In this document: positions 1-7,263 of the stretch, piece after piece
How the letters are laid out: each line of letters begins with the position of its first letter
How positions within the stretch are numbered: position 1 is the stretch's first letter
NCBI GenBank assembly: GCA_937899395.1
Contig: CALBPU010000003.1
Span: forward strand, 1 to 34,561
Length of the DNA: 34,561 nucleotides
Direction of reading: 5' to 3'
Origin: an uncultured Fretibacterium sp.
Lineage (GTDB): Bacteria > Synergistota > Synergistia > Synergistales > Aminobacteriaceae
Translations under genes and position numbers: made by a program
Notes under the pieces: generated by a model
The model's input: only the letters and a program-made list of their open reading frames with translations
Told to the model about the DNA's origin: nothing
The model's database searches: none

Positions 1-165
1 TCTGTAAGAATTTAGATGAAGCAATTTCTATAGCTTTTGAAGTTTGGTGACTATACCATAAAAGCACGTGCCTTCTTTCTCAAAACCATAATACTGCCAA
101 CCCTTTTCTGCTTTTTCCGACAGAGTCGGTTTTTCAAATTCGATGCCACAAAGACTTAATTCCAT
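1..165 (-). pseudogene. Small minus-strand gene, frameshifted and cut by the window edge
   Basis: Reading leftward from an ATG at 165-163, with an AAAGGA ribosome site just upstream (+ strand about 173-180), the frame codes for 45 residues beginning MELSLCGIEFEKP and stops at 30-28. If one A is added to the A-run near + position 43-45, the frame continues past the stop as an open stretch (SKAIEIASSKFLQ) to the window edge. This suggests the original gene was longer and lost one base. I do not recognise the family. It is small and sits beside other decayed accessory genes, so a mobile-element origin is inferred. An unbroken 45-residue peptide is the alternative. Confidence 0.4.
113..136 (+). 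terminator. Small terminator-like hairpin
   Basis: CCGAC-AGA-GTCGG is followed directly by TTTTT, and the complement also ends in a T-run. It could end transcription in either direction. It lies inside the small minus-strand reading frame at 28-165, which weakens that interpretation. The stem is only 5 bp. Confidence 0.25.
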
Positions 166-295
166 TTTCTTTTATCCTTTCTGCCCCTAAGCTGGGGCTT
201 TGTTGTCGCCTATATTAGCTCAAAAAATGCAGTTAGCATCAGCATTTATAGCTCTGTTTTCAGCAGAAATTCACATGAAAAATTCGGCAATCTCT

Positions 296-351
296 GCTTG
301 ACTTAATAAAGCAAAACTTCTCAAGTCAAGCTACAATTATCGAATTATAAT
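296..351 (+). promoter_or_regulatory. Candidate regulated promoter with 9-bp inverted repeat
   Basis: GCTTGACTT (296-304) and AAGTCAAGC (323-331) form a perfect 9-bp inverted repeat with an 18-bp centre. A TATAAT box follows at 346-351. The right half-site lies where a -35 box would be, so a dimeric regulator bound here could control the gene starting at 439. No good -35 hexamer is visible. Promoter function is inferred. Confidence 0.35.
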
Positions 352-438
352 CATTGCTAAAAATTGCGTAATTTCCGATTGCTTTAGTTGGGAGCTAGAG
401 GGAAGATAAGCTCACAAAAAAGAAAGGAAGTATTAAAA

Positions 439-716
439 ATGCTGAAAAAAATTATAGAAGAAAGCGAGTTTTGGGTATTTGGTTTACGAGAGGCAGAAGA
501 ATATGAGTATCCTTATGATGAGGATATGCACATTTGGCTTAGGGAAGAACTTGATGTAGACCCTAACTCTGACGATTTGGACGGGGCGATAACTCACGCC
601 CTAAAATTTATTCTGCCAAACACTTGTATCTTGTCGGTGGGGACAGTGGATACGCAGGAAATGATAGGGATGAGATTGTTATACGAGATGGCATTTGCCT
701 CGCAGTCTTGGAGTAA
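439..716 (+). pseudogene. Unknown acidic small protein, disrupted by a single-base deletion
   Basis: ATG 439 is preceded by AAAGGAAG (424-430 region) with good spacing. It is preferable to a TTG at 388 that has no ribosome site. The first ~54 codons are rich in Glu and Asp. After the short A-run at 603-606 the frame becomes implausible (a hydrophobic tail to 825). The alternative frame then reads KIYSAKHLYLVGGDSGYAG and on to a TAA at 714-716. Restoring one A (A4 to A5) gives a continuous 92-residue protein. I do not recognise the family. The deletion could be real decay, a programmed shift or an assembly error. The long core region shows no comparable breaks in housekeeping genes, which favours real decay. 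Confidence 0.5.
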
Positions 717-722
717 AAAACA

Positions 723-749
723 AAGGAGGATGAATTTCTTCTCCTCCTT
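723..749. terminator. 8-bp perfect hairpin after the acidic small gene
   Basis: AAGGAGGA (723-730) pairs perfectly with TCCTCCTT (742-749) over an 11-nt loop. On the minus strand the stem is followed by TTTGTTTTTT, a good rho-independent terminator. On the plus strand only TTATT follows. The stem also buries a strong Shine-Dalgarno-like AAAGGAGG that abuts ATG 730. That ATG opens a 31-codon hydrophobic peptide, but the spacing is too short for normal initiation. Confidence 0.45.
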
Positions 750-862
750 ATTCCTGATTGCTGTTATAAAGCCATGTTTTTTACCTTTTGCCAAGTTCTG
801 GCCGTTGCTTTATAATAAGCAATAATAAAAAAAACAATAAAACGAAAGGAATTGTACCAGTG

Positions 863-1553
863 ATGAACGAAAAAAAACAAGAAAACGGAACCATACATAC
901 AGTCAGACCTAGCAGTAAACTTTGATAAAGAACTCAAACGCAACGATGTAGTAGTGTATCAGGCGCTAACAAGATATATGGACAGAGAGATACGTACCAC
1001 AGAAGTCCGCATAAAGACCATTGGCAAGCTCATTGACAGGTCAGAAGCCACAGTGCGTCGTGGGCTTGATGCCCTCATCAAAAGAGGGGTCATCGTACGA
1101 ATATCGAGATTCTCACCACGGGACGGTCGTCAACTTTGCAACAGGTTCTATATCTTCGGCGGTGCTGCTCCGTGCTATCAGACCCCCAATCAAAAATTAT
1201 TGGGAGTGGCAACCAAAGTTGAGGAGCCTAATAATATATCTTTTTGTAACAATAGATTTTTAGATAACTCTAAAGAGGGGAGGCAAACTCCCCATAACTG
1301 TGACAATTTTCAATTAGAAGAAAGTTACGCAGAAGTAAATGATGCCCCAAATCTCTCCGATGTTCCTGAAGTCCTGCAAACCACGGCTAAATACCTTTTG
1401 CTCCAGACAGAACGTAAAAACCTGACAAGCCATGAATATAGAACTACATGGGAAATGTGCCGAATGCTTGATGAAAAATTTTTGCACAGCTCACGCCGAA
1501 ATATTAATGATTTTTACAGAGAGGCTCGAAAAAATAAATGGCTCAAGGAATAA
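863..1553 (+). pseudogene. Winged-helix, replication-initiator-like protein with 5' frameshift
   Basis: ATG 863 has a well-placed GAAAGGA (844-850) but stops after 19 codons. Skipping one base at about 905 joins it to an open frame that runs to 1553 and gives about 229 residues: a 14-residue start, then DLAVNFDKELKRNDVVVYQA and so on. The N-terminal ~100 residues hold a helix-turn-helix pattern (SEATVRRGLDALIKRGVIVRI) like winged-helix domains of plasmid or phage replication and regulatory proteins. The middle is low-complexity. The C-terminus is helical and charged. Translation might still begin at GTG 954, but no ribosome site precedes it. The gene overlaps the methyltransferase start by 16 bp, suggesting they once formed one accessory operon. 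The fold assignment is from residue pattern only. Confidence 0.5.
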
Positions 1554-2347
1554 TAACTATATGCGGAGATGCAATAGAAGAAATGAAAAAAATTCCTGAT
1601 GCTTCTGTAAAACTTGTTGCAACGGATCCGCCCTATAATCTCAATAAAGATTACGGTAAAAGCAAAGATAATTTCAAATTTGAAGATTACCTGAAATTTT
1701 CAAGAGAATGGCTTAAAGAGGCTGAAAGAGTTTTGACCGATGACGGTTCTTTATATGTTTTCATGGGAATGAGATATATTTCGTATGTTTATATGATTCT
1801 TGAAAAAGAATTAAAAATGAGTTTTAACTCGTGGATAACATGGCATTATACTCAAGGTATCGGAAAGACAAGAGGCTTCTCTCCACGCCATGATGATATT
1901 TTATTTTTCACGAAAGATGCGGAAAATTTTACATTTAATCTTGACAGTATAAGAATACCGCAAAAATATTTTCGCAATGTTAATAATATGTCAGGCGCAA
2001 ATCCCGGTAACGTTTGGGAATTTTCACATGTTCATTATTGCAATAAGAACAGAAAAAAACATCCGACCCAAAAACCTGAAGCATTATTCGAAAGGATTAT
2101 TTTAGCTTCATCAAATGAAGGAGACACAGTTCTTGATCCGTTCACGGGAAGCGGAACATCTCTTCGAGTATGTCAACAGTTAAACAGAAACGCTATCGGT
2201 ATAGATATTAATTCGGATTATATAAAAATGACAAATGAAAGACTTTCTGAAAATTTTTCGGGATTTGATTCTTTTGACGAGAGAAAAAATAGGGATAAGT
2301 TTGATTGTTTTCAAGCAAAAGATGTAAAACAGTTAAATTTATTTTAG
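1538..2347 (+). CDS. DNA N6-adenine or N4-cytosine methyltransferase, beta class
   Basis: This 269-residue protein carries the DPPY catalytic motif near residue 30 (ATDPPYNLNKDYG) and the AdoMet-binding DPFTGSGTS motif near residue 200. That order defines the beta class. The stretch between them (about 60-170) should hold the target-recognition region. It would transfer a methyl group from AdoMet to adenine N6 or cytosine N4 in a short DNA target. The motif HPTQKPEALFERII before the AdoMet site is typical of the family. No restriction endonuclease gene lies beside it, so it looks like an orphan methyltransferase; phages and integrative elements often carry these. The start overlaps the upstream gene, with a weak GAGAGG ribosome site. 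The target sequence cannot be read from the protein. Confidence 0.88.
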   Translation: MAQGIITICGDAIEEMKKIPDASVKLVATDPPYNLNKDYGKSKDNFKFEDYLKFSREWLKEAERVLTDDGSLYVFMGMRYISYVYMILEKELKMSFNSWITWHYTQGIGKTRGFSPRHDDILFFTKDAENFTFNLDSIRIPQKYFRNVNNMSGANPGNVWEFSHVHYCNKNRKKHPTQKPEALFERIILASSNEGDTVLDPFTGSGTSLRVCQQLNRNAIGIDINSDYIKMTNERLSENFSGFDSFDERKNRDKFDCFQAKDVKQLNLF

Positions 2348-2364
2348 GACAAGGAGCGTAAATT

Positions 2365-3090
2365 TTGAGACTGAATAATTTTATTTCATCGTGCGGCGTT
2401 GCTTCACGAAGAAAATCGGAAGTCATTATCTTAGAAGGAAGGGTGCAGGTAAACGGCAAAATTGTACTAGCACCCTTTTTTCAGGTTGACCCCGAAAATG
2501 ATTTAGTAACTGTTGATAAAAAAACAATAAAACTTTCAGAACATGTTTATTACGTAATCAATAAGCCTTCGGGTTATGTCTGTGCAGTCAGTGATAAATA
2601 TGATCCTGTCGTCGTTGATTTAATCACTGACTTCAAGGGAAAGTTATATCCTGTAGGAAGGCTTGATCGTGAAAGCGAAGGGTTGTTAATTTTGACGAAT
2701 GACGGAAATTTTACTCAAAATGTTTCACACCCTTCAAAAGAAATTCACAAAGAATACGAAGCCCTGTTAAACATTCCGATAAATTTAAAGCAGCTCGAAC
2801 GCTGGCGAAAGGGCTTTGAAATTTTTGACGGTTCAGAAAATCATCTCGTAATTCCGATAAGTGTTAATGTGATTGAACGTGAACCTCTCAATCAATGGCT
2901 GTCGATTGTAATAGGTGAAGGAGTTAAACGCGAAATAAGATTAATGGCACAACAGGCCGGCTTCAAAGTGAAGAAATTAATACGGCGAAAAATCGGAAAG
3001 ATGAAACTTGAAACATTAAAGACAGGGGAATTTATGCGTTTGTCTTTTTCAGACCTCTACACTAAAATATTAAACGGAGGAACAGTATAA
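2365..3090 (+). CDS. rluB: Pseudouridine synthase, RluB/RsuA type
   Basis: This 241-residue RNA-modifying enzyme converts a specific uridine in rRNA to pseudouridine. An S4 RNA-binding domain occupies about residues 1-45 (RLNNFISSCGVASRRKSE). The catalytic domain follows, with GRLDRESEGLL near residue 98 holding the catalytic aspartate, and KEYEALL further on. The start is TTG 2365 with an AAGGAG site 8 bases upstream. Length and domain order fit the RsuA/RluB/E/F family. RluB (23S rRNA) is the commonest annotation in this genome context, but RluE/F-type or 16S specificity cannot be excluded. Confidence 0.85.
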   Translation: MRLNNFISSCGVASRRKSEVIILEGRVQVNGKIVLAPFFQVDPENDLVTVDKKTIKLSEHVYYVINKPSGYVCAVSDKYDPVVVDLITDFKGKLYPVGRLDRESEGLLILTNDGNFTQNVSHPSKEIHKEYEALLNIPINLKQLERWRKGFEIFDGSENHLVIPISVNVIEREPLNQWLSIVIGEGVKREIRLMAQQAGFKVKKLIRRKIGKMKLETLKTGEFMRLSFSDLYTKILNGGTV

Positions 3091-3117
3091 AAATTTTTAT
3101 AATACAAAGGGGGCTCA

Positions 3118-4014
3118 ATGTCCGTGAGTGAAATTGATGAAAAATCAAGGGAGCTGATTAAAGCTCGTATAATCAGCAAAATGAAGGACATAAAATCATT
3201 TCCGCAGTTCGTTCTTGAGACTATGAGACAACTTAATAACCCCGAAAGTAACGCTGCGGACGTGGCTCAAAGTCTTTCAAGAGATGAAGGTCTTGTGTTG
3301 CGAATTTTGAAGCTCGCAAATTCTGCTGCCTATGGTTTAAGCCGTAACATCTCAAATATTTCTGACGCTATTTCATACTTGGGTTATAAAAGTGTCAGCA
3401 ATATCGTTTTAGCCGCTACCGTTTATTCTGCAATGGATAAAGGCTTAACAGGTTATGCACTGGACAGAGGCGAACTTTGGCGGCATTCATTAATGGTGGC
3501 TTATACTTCAAGATATTTGGCAAAATTAACGGGCAAAGTCAGCAGCGAAGATGCTTATGTCGGAGGATTGCTTCATGACATCGGCAAAGTTATTTTGAAT
3601 GATTATGTCAGGTTCGGTTACGGAATAATCGTTAAAATGGTTGAGGAAAAACATATTCCTTTTACCGAAGCTGAATGGCAGGTGTTAGGATTTGACCATG
3701 CCGAGATAGGCGAAATTATGATAGGACGTTGGGACATGCCTGAAGCTTATCGTATTGCCGTTGCTTATCATCATAAACCTAATGAACTTCCTGAAGACAA
3801 AAAGCAACATCAGCCTTTATTAGATGTCGTTACGGTTGCTAATACTATATGCCTTATGCTTGGAATAGGTTTAGGAGCTGACGGTTTACAGACATATATT
3901 TTCCCTGAACCTCTTGAACGTTTAGGCATAACAAATTTTGAGAGTTTATTTTCGGAGATGATAGACTTTGCCGGAAGCGTTGCCGGTGATATGGGCGATA
4001 TGGCGGGGCTTTAG
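3118..4014 (+). CDS. HDOD domain protein
   Basis: This 298-residue protein is essentially one HDOD domain, related to HD phosphohydrolases and used in signalling proteins as a regulatory output module. The N-terminal helices (SFPQFVLETMRQLN, RILKLANSAAYGLSR) are characteristic. The segment LLHDIGK near residue 155 retains an HD pair, and later YHHKP is also present. The residues needed for metal-dependent phosphodiesterase activity are not clearly complete. An AAAGGGGG ribosome site precedes ATG 3118. The last codons (MAGL, stop) belong to a tandem duplication that continues into the start of cmk. Its signalling partner is unknown. Confidence 0.8.
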   Translation: MSVSEIDEKSRELIKARIISKMKDIKSFPQFVLETMRQLNNPESNAADVAQSLSRDEGLVLRILKLANSAAYGLSRNISNISDAISYLGYKSVSNIVLAATVYSAMDKGLTGYALDRGELWRHSLMVAYTSRYLAKLTGKVSSEDAYVGGLLHDIGKVILNDYVRFGYGIIVKMVEEKHIPFTEAEWQVLGFDHAEIGEIMIGRWDMPEAYRIAVAYHHKPNELPEDKKQHQPLLDVVTVANTICLMLGIGLGADGLQTYIFPEPLERLGITNFESLFSEMIDFAGSVAGDMGDMAGL

Positions 4015-4070
4015 AGTGTCATACGTAATCACGATGGCAGGGCTGTAAATAAATGTCTTATGTAATCACA
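4000..4070 (+). repeat. Diverged tandem duplication spanning the HDOD stop and cmk start
   Basis: Copy 1 (4000-4033) reads ATGGCGGGGCTTTAG then GTGTCATACGTAATCACG. Copy 2 (4034-4070) reads ATGGCAGGGCTGTAA, a 4-nt linker ATAA, then ATGTCTTATGTAATCACA. Both encode MAGL-stop followed by (M/V)SYVIT. The copies differ at mostly synonymous-type positions and by 3 bases in the linker. As a result, a 10-codon mini-frame VSYVITMAGL (GTG 4016 to stop 4046-4048) sits between the two genes. Confidence 0.75.
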
Positions 4071-4712
4071 ATCGACGGTCCCGCAGGTGCGGGAAAAAGC
4101 TCTGTTGCAAAAAGAACGGCTCTTGAACTCGGAATTAAATATTTGGACACAGGGGCAATTTACAGGGCAATAGCTTTAATTCTTGCTAAATCCGAAATTA
4201 AACCCGACAACGAAGAATTTTTGCGTGAAGCTCTGAGTGAAATTAAAATCGAATTGAGAGGTTCTTCGGTTTTAGTTAATGACTTTGATGTCAGCGGTGA
4301 AATCAGAACTCCTGAAGTTGATGAACTTGCTTCAATTTATTCCGCTGTGCCTGCTGTACGTGAGGCTTTGTTAAGTTTGCAGCAGGATCAGGAGAAATAC
4401 GGCTCAATAGTTGCTGAAGGGCGTGATGTCGGAAGCGTTGTTTTCCCTGACGCAAAAATAAAATTTTTCCTCACGGCCTCTCCTGAAGCAAGAGCAAAAC
4501 GCCGTTATCTTGAACGAATTAACAAAGGCAAAGAAGCTGATTATGACAAAATTTTACAGGCTATCAAACAACGTGATGAAAACGATTCAAAACGTGAAAT
4601 TTCACCTCTAAGCATTCCTAAAGGGGCAATATTTTTGGATACTTCGGAAATGAATGAAGATGAAGCTGTAAATTTTATTCTTGAAAAAGTTAAAGAGGCA
4701 CTGAAACATTAA
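4053..4712 (+). CDS. cmk: Cytidylate kinase
   Basis: This 219-residue enzyme phosphorylates CMP and dCMP to the diphosphates using ATP. The P-loop GPAGAGKSS is at residues 9-17. YLDTGAIYRAIAL is the nucleoside-binding segment. AEGRDVGSVVFPDAKIKFFL is the conserved centre, and the lid follows with RRYLERINKGKEADY. Length is normal. The ATG lies 4 bases after the stop of a mini-frame created by the local duplication, and no strong AGGAG site precedes it. The next gene, plsC, begins 1 base after the stop, as in many bacteria where cmk and plsC are adjacent. Confidence 0.95.
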   Translation: MSYVITIDGPAGAGKSSVAKRTALELGIKYLDTGAIYRAIALILAKSEIKPDNEEFLREALSEIKIELRGSSVLVNDFDVSGEIRTPEVDELASIYSAVPAVREALLSLQQDQEKYGSIVAEGRDVGSVVFPDAKIKFFLTASPEARAKRRYLERINKGKEADYDKILQAIKQRDENDSKREISPLSIPKGAIFLDTSEMNEDEAVNFILEKVKEALKH

Positions 4713-4713
4713 C

Positions 4714-5346
4714 ATGAAACTTAAACAAAACAAAATTTTTTATACAATAGTCAAATATTTTTTCATTGTACTTCTCAAAATTTATAACAGATGTTCGGTT
4801 AAATGGCTCGAAAAATTAAATCCCAATGAAAAATTTATAGTGGCATGTAATCACACAAGCAATTTAGATCCGTTAGTAGTCGGATGTTTTTTCCCGAGAT
4901 TATTGAAATATTTTGCTAAAGAGGAATTATTTCATAATTGGCTCTTCGGTGCATGTATCAGAGCATTGGGTGCTGTACCTGTTTCAAGGGCTGATAATGC
5001 TTCGGCTGCTGGAGCTTTGAGAGGTTTCATGAAACTTTACGAAGAAGGAAGCGATGTTTTAATTTTTCCTGAAGGAGGAAGAAGCCTCGACGGAAAATTA
5101 CAGCCTTTAGAGGGCGGAGTAGCTTTGATTGCTTCACGTGAACATGCTCCGATATTGCCTGCTTTTATTCACGGAGCTTTTAACGCAATGCCTCCCGGTT
5201 CAGCTTTCGTTAAACCGACAAAAATTAAAATAACTTTCGGAAAACCTTTGAGATTTTCAGACGAGGTTTATAAAAGCAAAGACGGCAGAAATAAAATTAT
5301 GTCAGCTTTAGAGAACTCTATGAAAGAACTCGAAACCCTGAATTAA
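4714..5346 (+). CDS. plsC: 1-acyl-sn-glycerol-3-phosphate acyltransferase
   Basis: This 210-residue membrane-associated enzyme adds the second acyl chain to lysophosphatidic acid in phospholipid synthesis. A hydrophobic N-terminal segment (FYTIVKYFFIVLLKIY) precedes the acyltransferase motifs: NHTSNLDP (the HX4D catalytic block, near residue 47), the GAVPVSR block, and FPEGGRS near residue 120, where FPEGTRS is more usual. It abuts cmk and shares its operon. CdsA at 15668 would use its product. Confidence 0.9.
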   Translation: MKLKQNKIFYTIVKYFFIVLLKIYNRCSVKWLEKLNPNEKFIVACNHTSNLDPLVVGCFFPRLLKYFAKEELFHNWLFGACIRALGAVPVSRADNASAAGALRGFMKLYEEGSDVLIFPEGGRSLDGKLQPLEGGVALIASREHAPILPAFIHGAFNAMPPGSAFVKPTKIKITFGKPLRFSDEVYKSKDGRNKIMSALENSMKELETLN

Positions 5347-5365
5347 CTAAAGGAGAAATTATAAA

Positions 5366-6253
5366 ATGTTTTTAAGCATGACTGGTTTTGGCAGTAAATC
5401 TTATGATTTTTCATGGGGCACTGTTTTATTTGAAATAACATCTGTAAATCATAAATATCAGGATTTTTCCGTTAAACTTCCAAAAGAATTATTATCACTC
5501 GAAAATAAAATTCTTACACTTTTAAGAAGTTTAATAGGTCGCGGAAAAGTTAAATTATCGGCCGAAATTACTTGGGCACCAGGAGCAAAAATTCCTGTTG
5601 TCGATGAAGAGGGTCTCATGAATTTTTATAACCAGATAAAAAAAATTACAAAGCGAAATAATTTAGCTTCTCCGAATGACATAACAAATTTATTGCTGAT
5701 ACCCGGAGTTATTGACCTTAACGAAAATTCCGCTGAACATGCCGCTCATGAAAATCCTGAAATTTGGGACAACATGGTTAAAGAGGTCGTTAATTCTTTG
5801 ATGGAAATGAAAAAAAACGAGGGCGAAAAATTACGGGTTAAAATTGAAAATGACCTCAACGAACTCGAAAAATTTTTGAAGTCAATGAATGAACTCTGGC
5901 AAAAAGCTAAAAATGACGCTATCGAATCAATAAGAACAAGAATTGAAAATACCCTTAAACATTACAATCTTGAAATTGACGAATCCAGAATAGCTTTTGA
6001 AGTTTCAATGGCTGCTGATAAGTGGGACGTTTCGGAGGAATTAACGAGGCTTGAATCACATATTGAAAAATTCAGGATTACTATGAACTTAGACGAATCG
6101 TCAGGGAAAAAATTGGATTTCTTAATTCAGGAAATGAACAGAGAAATTAATACTATGGGATCAAAAGTTGCCGATTCAGAATTTCGTTGGCAGGTCGTTG
6201 AAGCTAAAACCTGCATTGAAAGAATGCGTGAACAAATTCAAAATATCGAGTAA
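5366..6253 (+). CDS. yicC: YicC family endoribonuclease
   Basis: This 295-residue protein opens with the family hallmark MTGFG (residues 5-9) and closes with KLDFLIQEMNREINTMGSK, the conserved DUF1732 end. YicC proteins are known as endoribonucleases acting on RNA in E. coli and relatives. An AAAGGAG ribosome site precedes ATG 5366. The gmk gene begins 6 bases downstream, the usual pairing, but the small remA/DUF370 gene often found between them is absent. Confidence 0.9.
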   Translation: MFLSMTGFGSKSYDFSWGTVLFEITSVNHKYQDFSVKLPKELLSLENKILTLLRSLIGRGKVKLSAEITWAPGAKIPVVDEEGLMNFYNQIKKITKRNNLASPNDITNLLLIPGVIDLNENSAEHAAHENPEIWDNMVKEVVNSLMEMKKNEGEKLRVKIENDLNELEKFLKSMNELWQKAKNDAIESIRTRIENTLKHYNLEIDESRIAFEVSMAADKWDVSEELTRLESHIEKFRITMNLDESSGKKLDFLIQEMNREINTMGSKVADSEFRWQVVEAKTCIERMREQIQNIE

Positions 6254-6259
6254 AAAATC

Positions 6260-6805
6260 ATGACAGGAAAATTATATGTGTTATCAGGCCCTAGCGGTGT
6301 AGGAAAAGGAACGTTGCGTGAAAAAGCTCTTACCGATAAACAAAACTTAGTCTATTCAATTTCATGCACCACTCGTCAACCTAGAGAGGGTGAGACTGAC
6401 GGTATTGAATACAGATTTATAACTCACGAAAAATTTCAGGAATGGATTGAGCAGGATTTATTCCTTGAGTATGCTCATGTTCATTCTGATTTTTACGGAA
6501 CATTGAAAGAGGACGTTATCAAAGAATTAAATAACGGCAAAAATGTTTTGCTTGAAATTGACGTTCAGGGAGCTTTGAAAGTCCGTGAAAAAATTCCTGA
6601 AGCAATTTTAATTTTTGTTGCGCCTCCTTCAGTTGAAGTTCTCGAAAAAAGATTAAGAGACAGACACACTGAGAGCGAAAACTCTTTGAAACTCAGATTA
6701 AGTAACGCCGTAAAAGAACTTGAACTCAAAAATAAATATGATTACGTTGTCATTAATGACAATTTAGAGATTGCGTCGAAGGAACTGAAAAATTTAATTG
6801 AATGA
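6260..6805 (+). CDS. gmk: Guanylate kinase
   Basis: This 181-residue enzyme converts GMP to GDP with ATP. The P-loop GPSGVGKGT lies at residues 9-17. The GMP-binding segments STCTRQPREGE-like (SCTTRQPREGETDG) and HVHSDFYGT follow, with EIDVQGALKVR in the core. Length is slightly short but complete. No clear Shine-Dalgarno sequence precedes the ATG, so it may be translated by coupling with yicC. Its stop overlaps the next ATG as ATGA. Confidence 0.95.
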   Translation: MTGKLYVLSGPSGVGKGTLREKALTDKQNLVYSISCTTRQPREGETDGIEYRFITHEKFQEWIEQDLFLEYAHVHSDFYGTLKEDVIKELNNGKNVLLEIDVQGALKVREKIPEAILIFVAPPSVEVLEKRLRDRHTESENSLKLRLSNAVKELELKNKYDYVVINDNLEIASKELKNLIE

Positions 6806-7251
6806 TTGAGAAAATTTTTCGCTGGGGTTTATTTTGTGCAGGAATTATCACGGGTATTTTTGCAGGTTATATGATTTATATTGATAATTTAGCCGGAGGG
6901 GCTGTATGGCTTGCAATGGCGGTAGGTTTTTTGTGCTTCTCAACAAGAATACAAAACGATACAAACGAAAATTCAAATGAAGTTGATGATGAGCAAAACA
7001 ATAAAGATCTTCATGACATGGCCGTATTAATTTCCGATATTGCTTTAATGAGCCTGAAAAATATCGGACGAACCGTTCCTCCTACATCAAAAGAAATTCA
7101 GGATATGGAGGACAAATTGAATAATTTTCTTGACGCAATGCCGGTTGATAAAAACGAAAGAGAGGAGATTACAGAAGATTTTAACCGACTTAGAGAACGT
7201 AACAGACGAAATGAAAGCGGAAGAGCAATATTAAGAAGCTCAAGATTATGA
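6802..7251 (+). CDS. Unknown membrane-anchored protein
   Basis: This is a 149-residue protein of no family I recognise. Two hydrophobic segments (about 8-27 and 31-45, separated by NLAGG) form an N-terminal hairpin anchor. A long acidic, then mixed-charge helical tail follows (residues 50-149), predicted cytoplasmic if the anchor is a hairpin. It starts in an ATGA overlap with gmk and ends 12 bases before ftsH, so it is cotranscribed with both. The slot after gmk commonly holds rpoZ, but this protein does not look like omega. Its place before ftsH suggests, but does not show, a link to membrane proteolysis. Confidence 0.65.
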   Translation: MIEKIFRWGLFCAGIITGIFAGYMIYIDNLAGGAVWLAMAVGFLCFSTRIQNDTNENSNEVDDEQNNKDLHDMAVLISDIALMSLKNIGRTVPPTSKEIQDMEDKLNNFLDAMPVDKNEREEITEDFNRLRERNRRNESGRAILRSSRL

Positions 7252-7263
7252 AAGGAACTATAA

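Noticed and set aside
594..794. Minus-strand open frame antisense to the acidic gene
   Set aside because: It has no ribosome site and lies opposite a better-supported, repairable plus-strand gene.
3086..3103. TATAAAAATTTTTATAAT palindrome as a promoter for the HDOD gene
   Set aside because: No -35 box is at the right distance, and simple A/T palindromes are expected in this AT-rich DNA.
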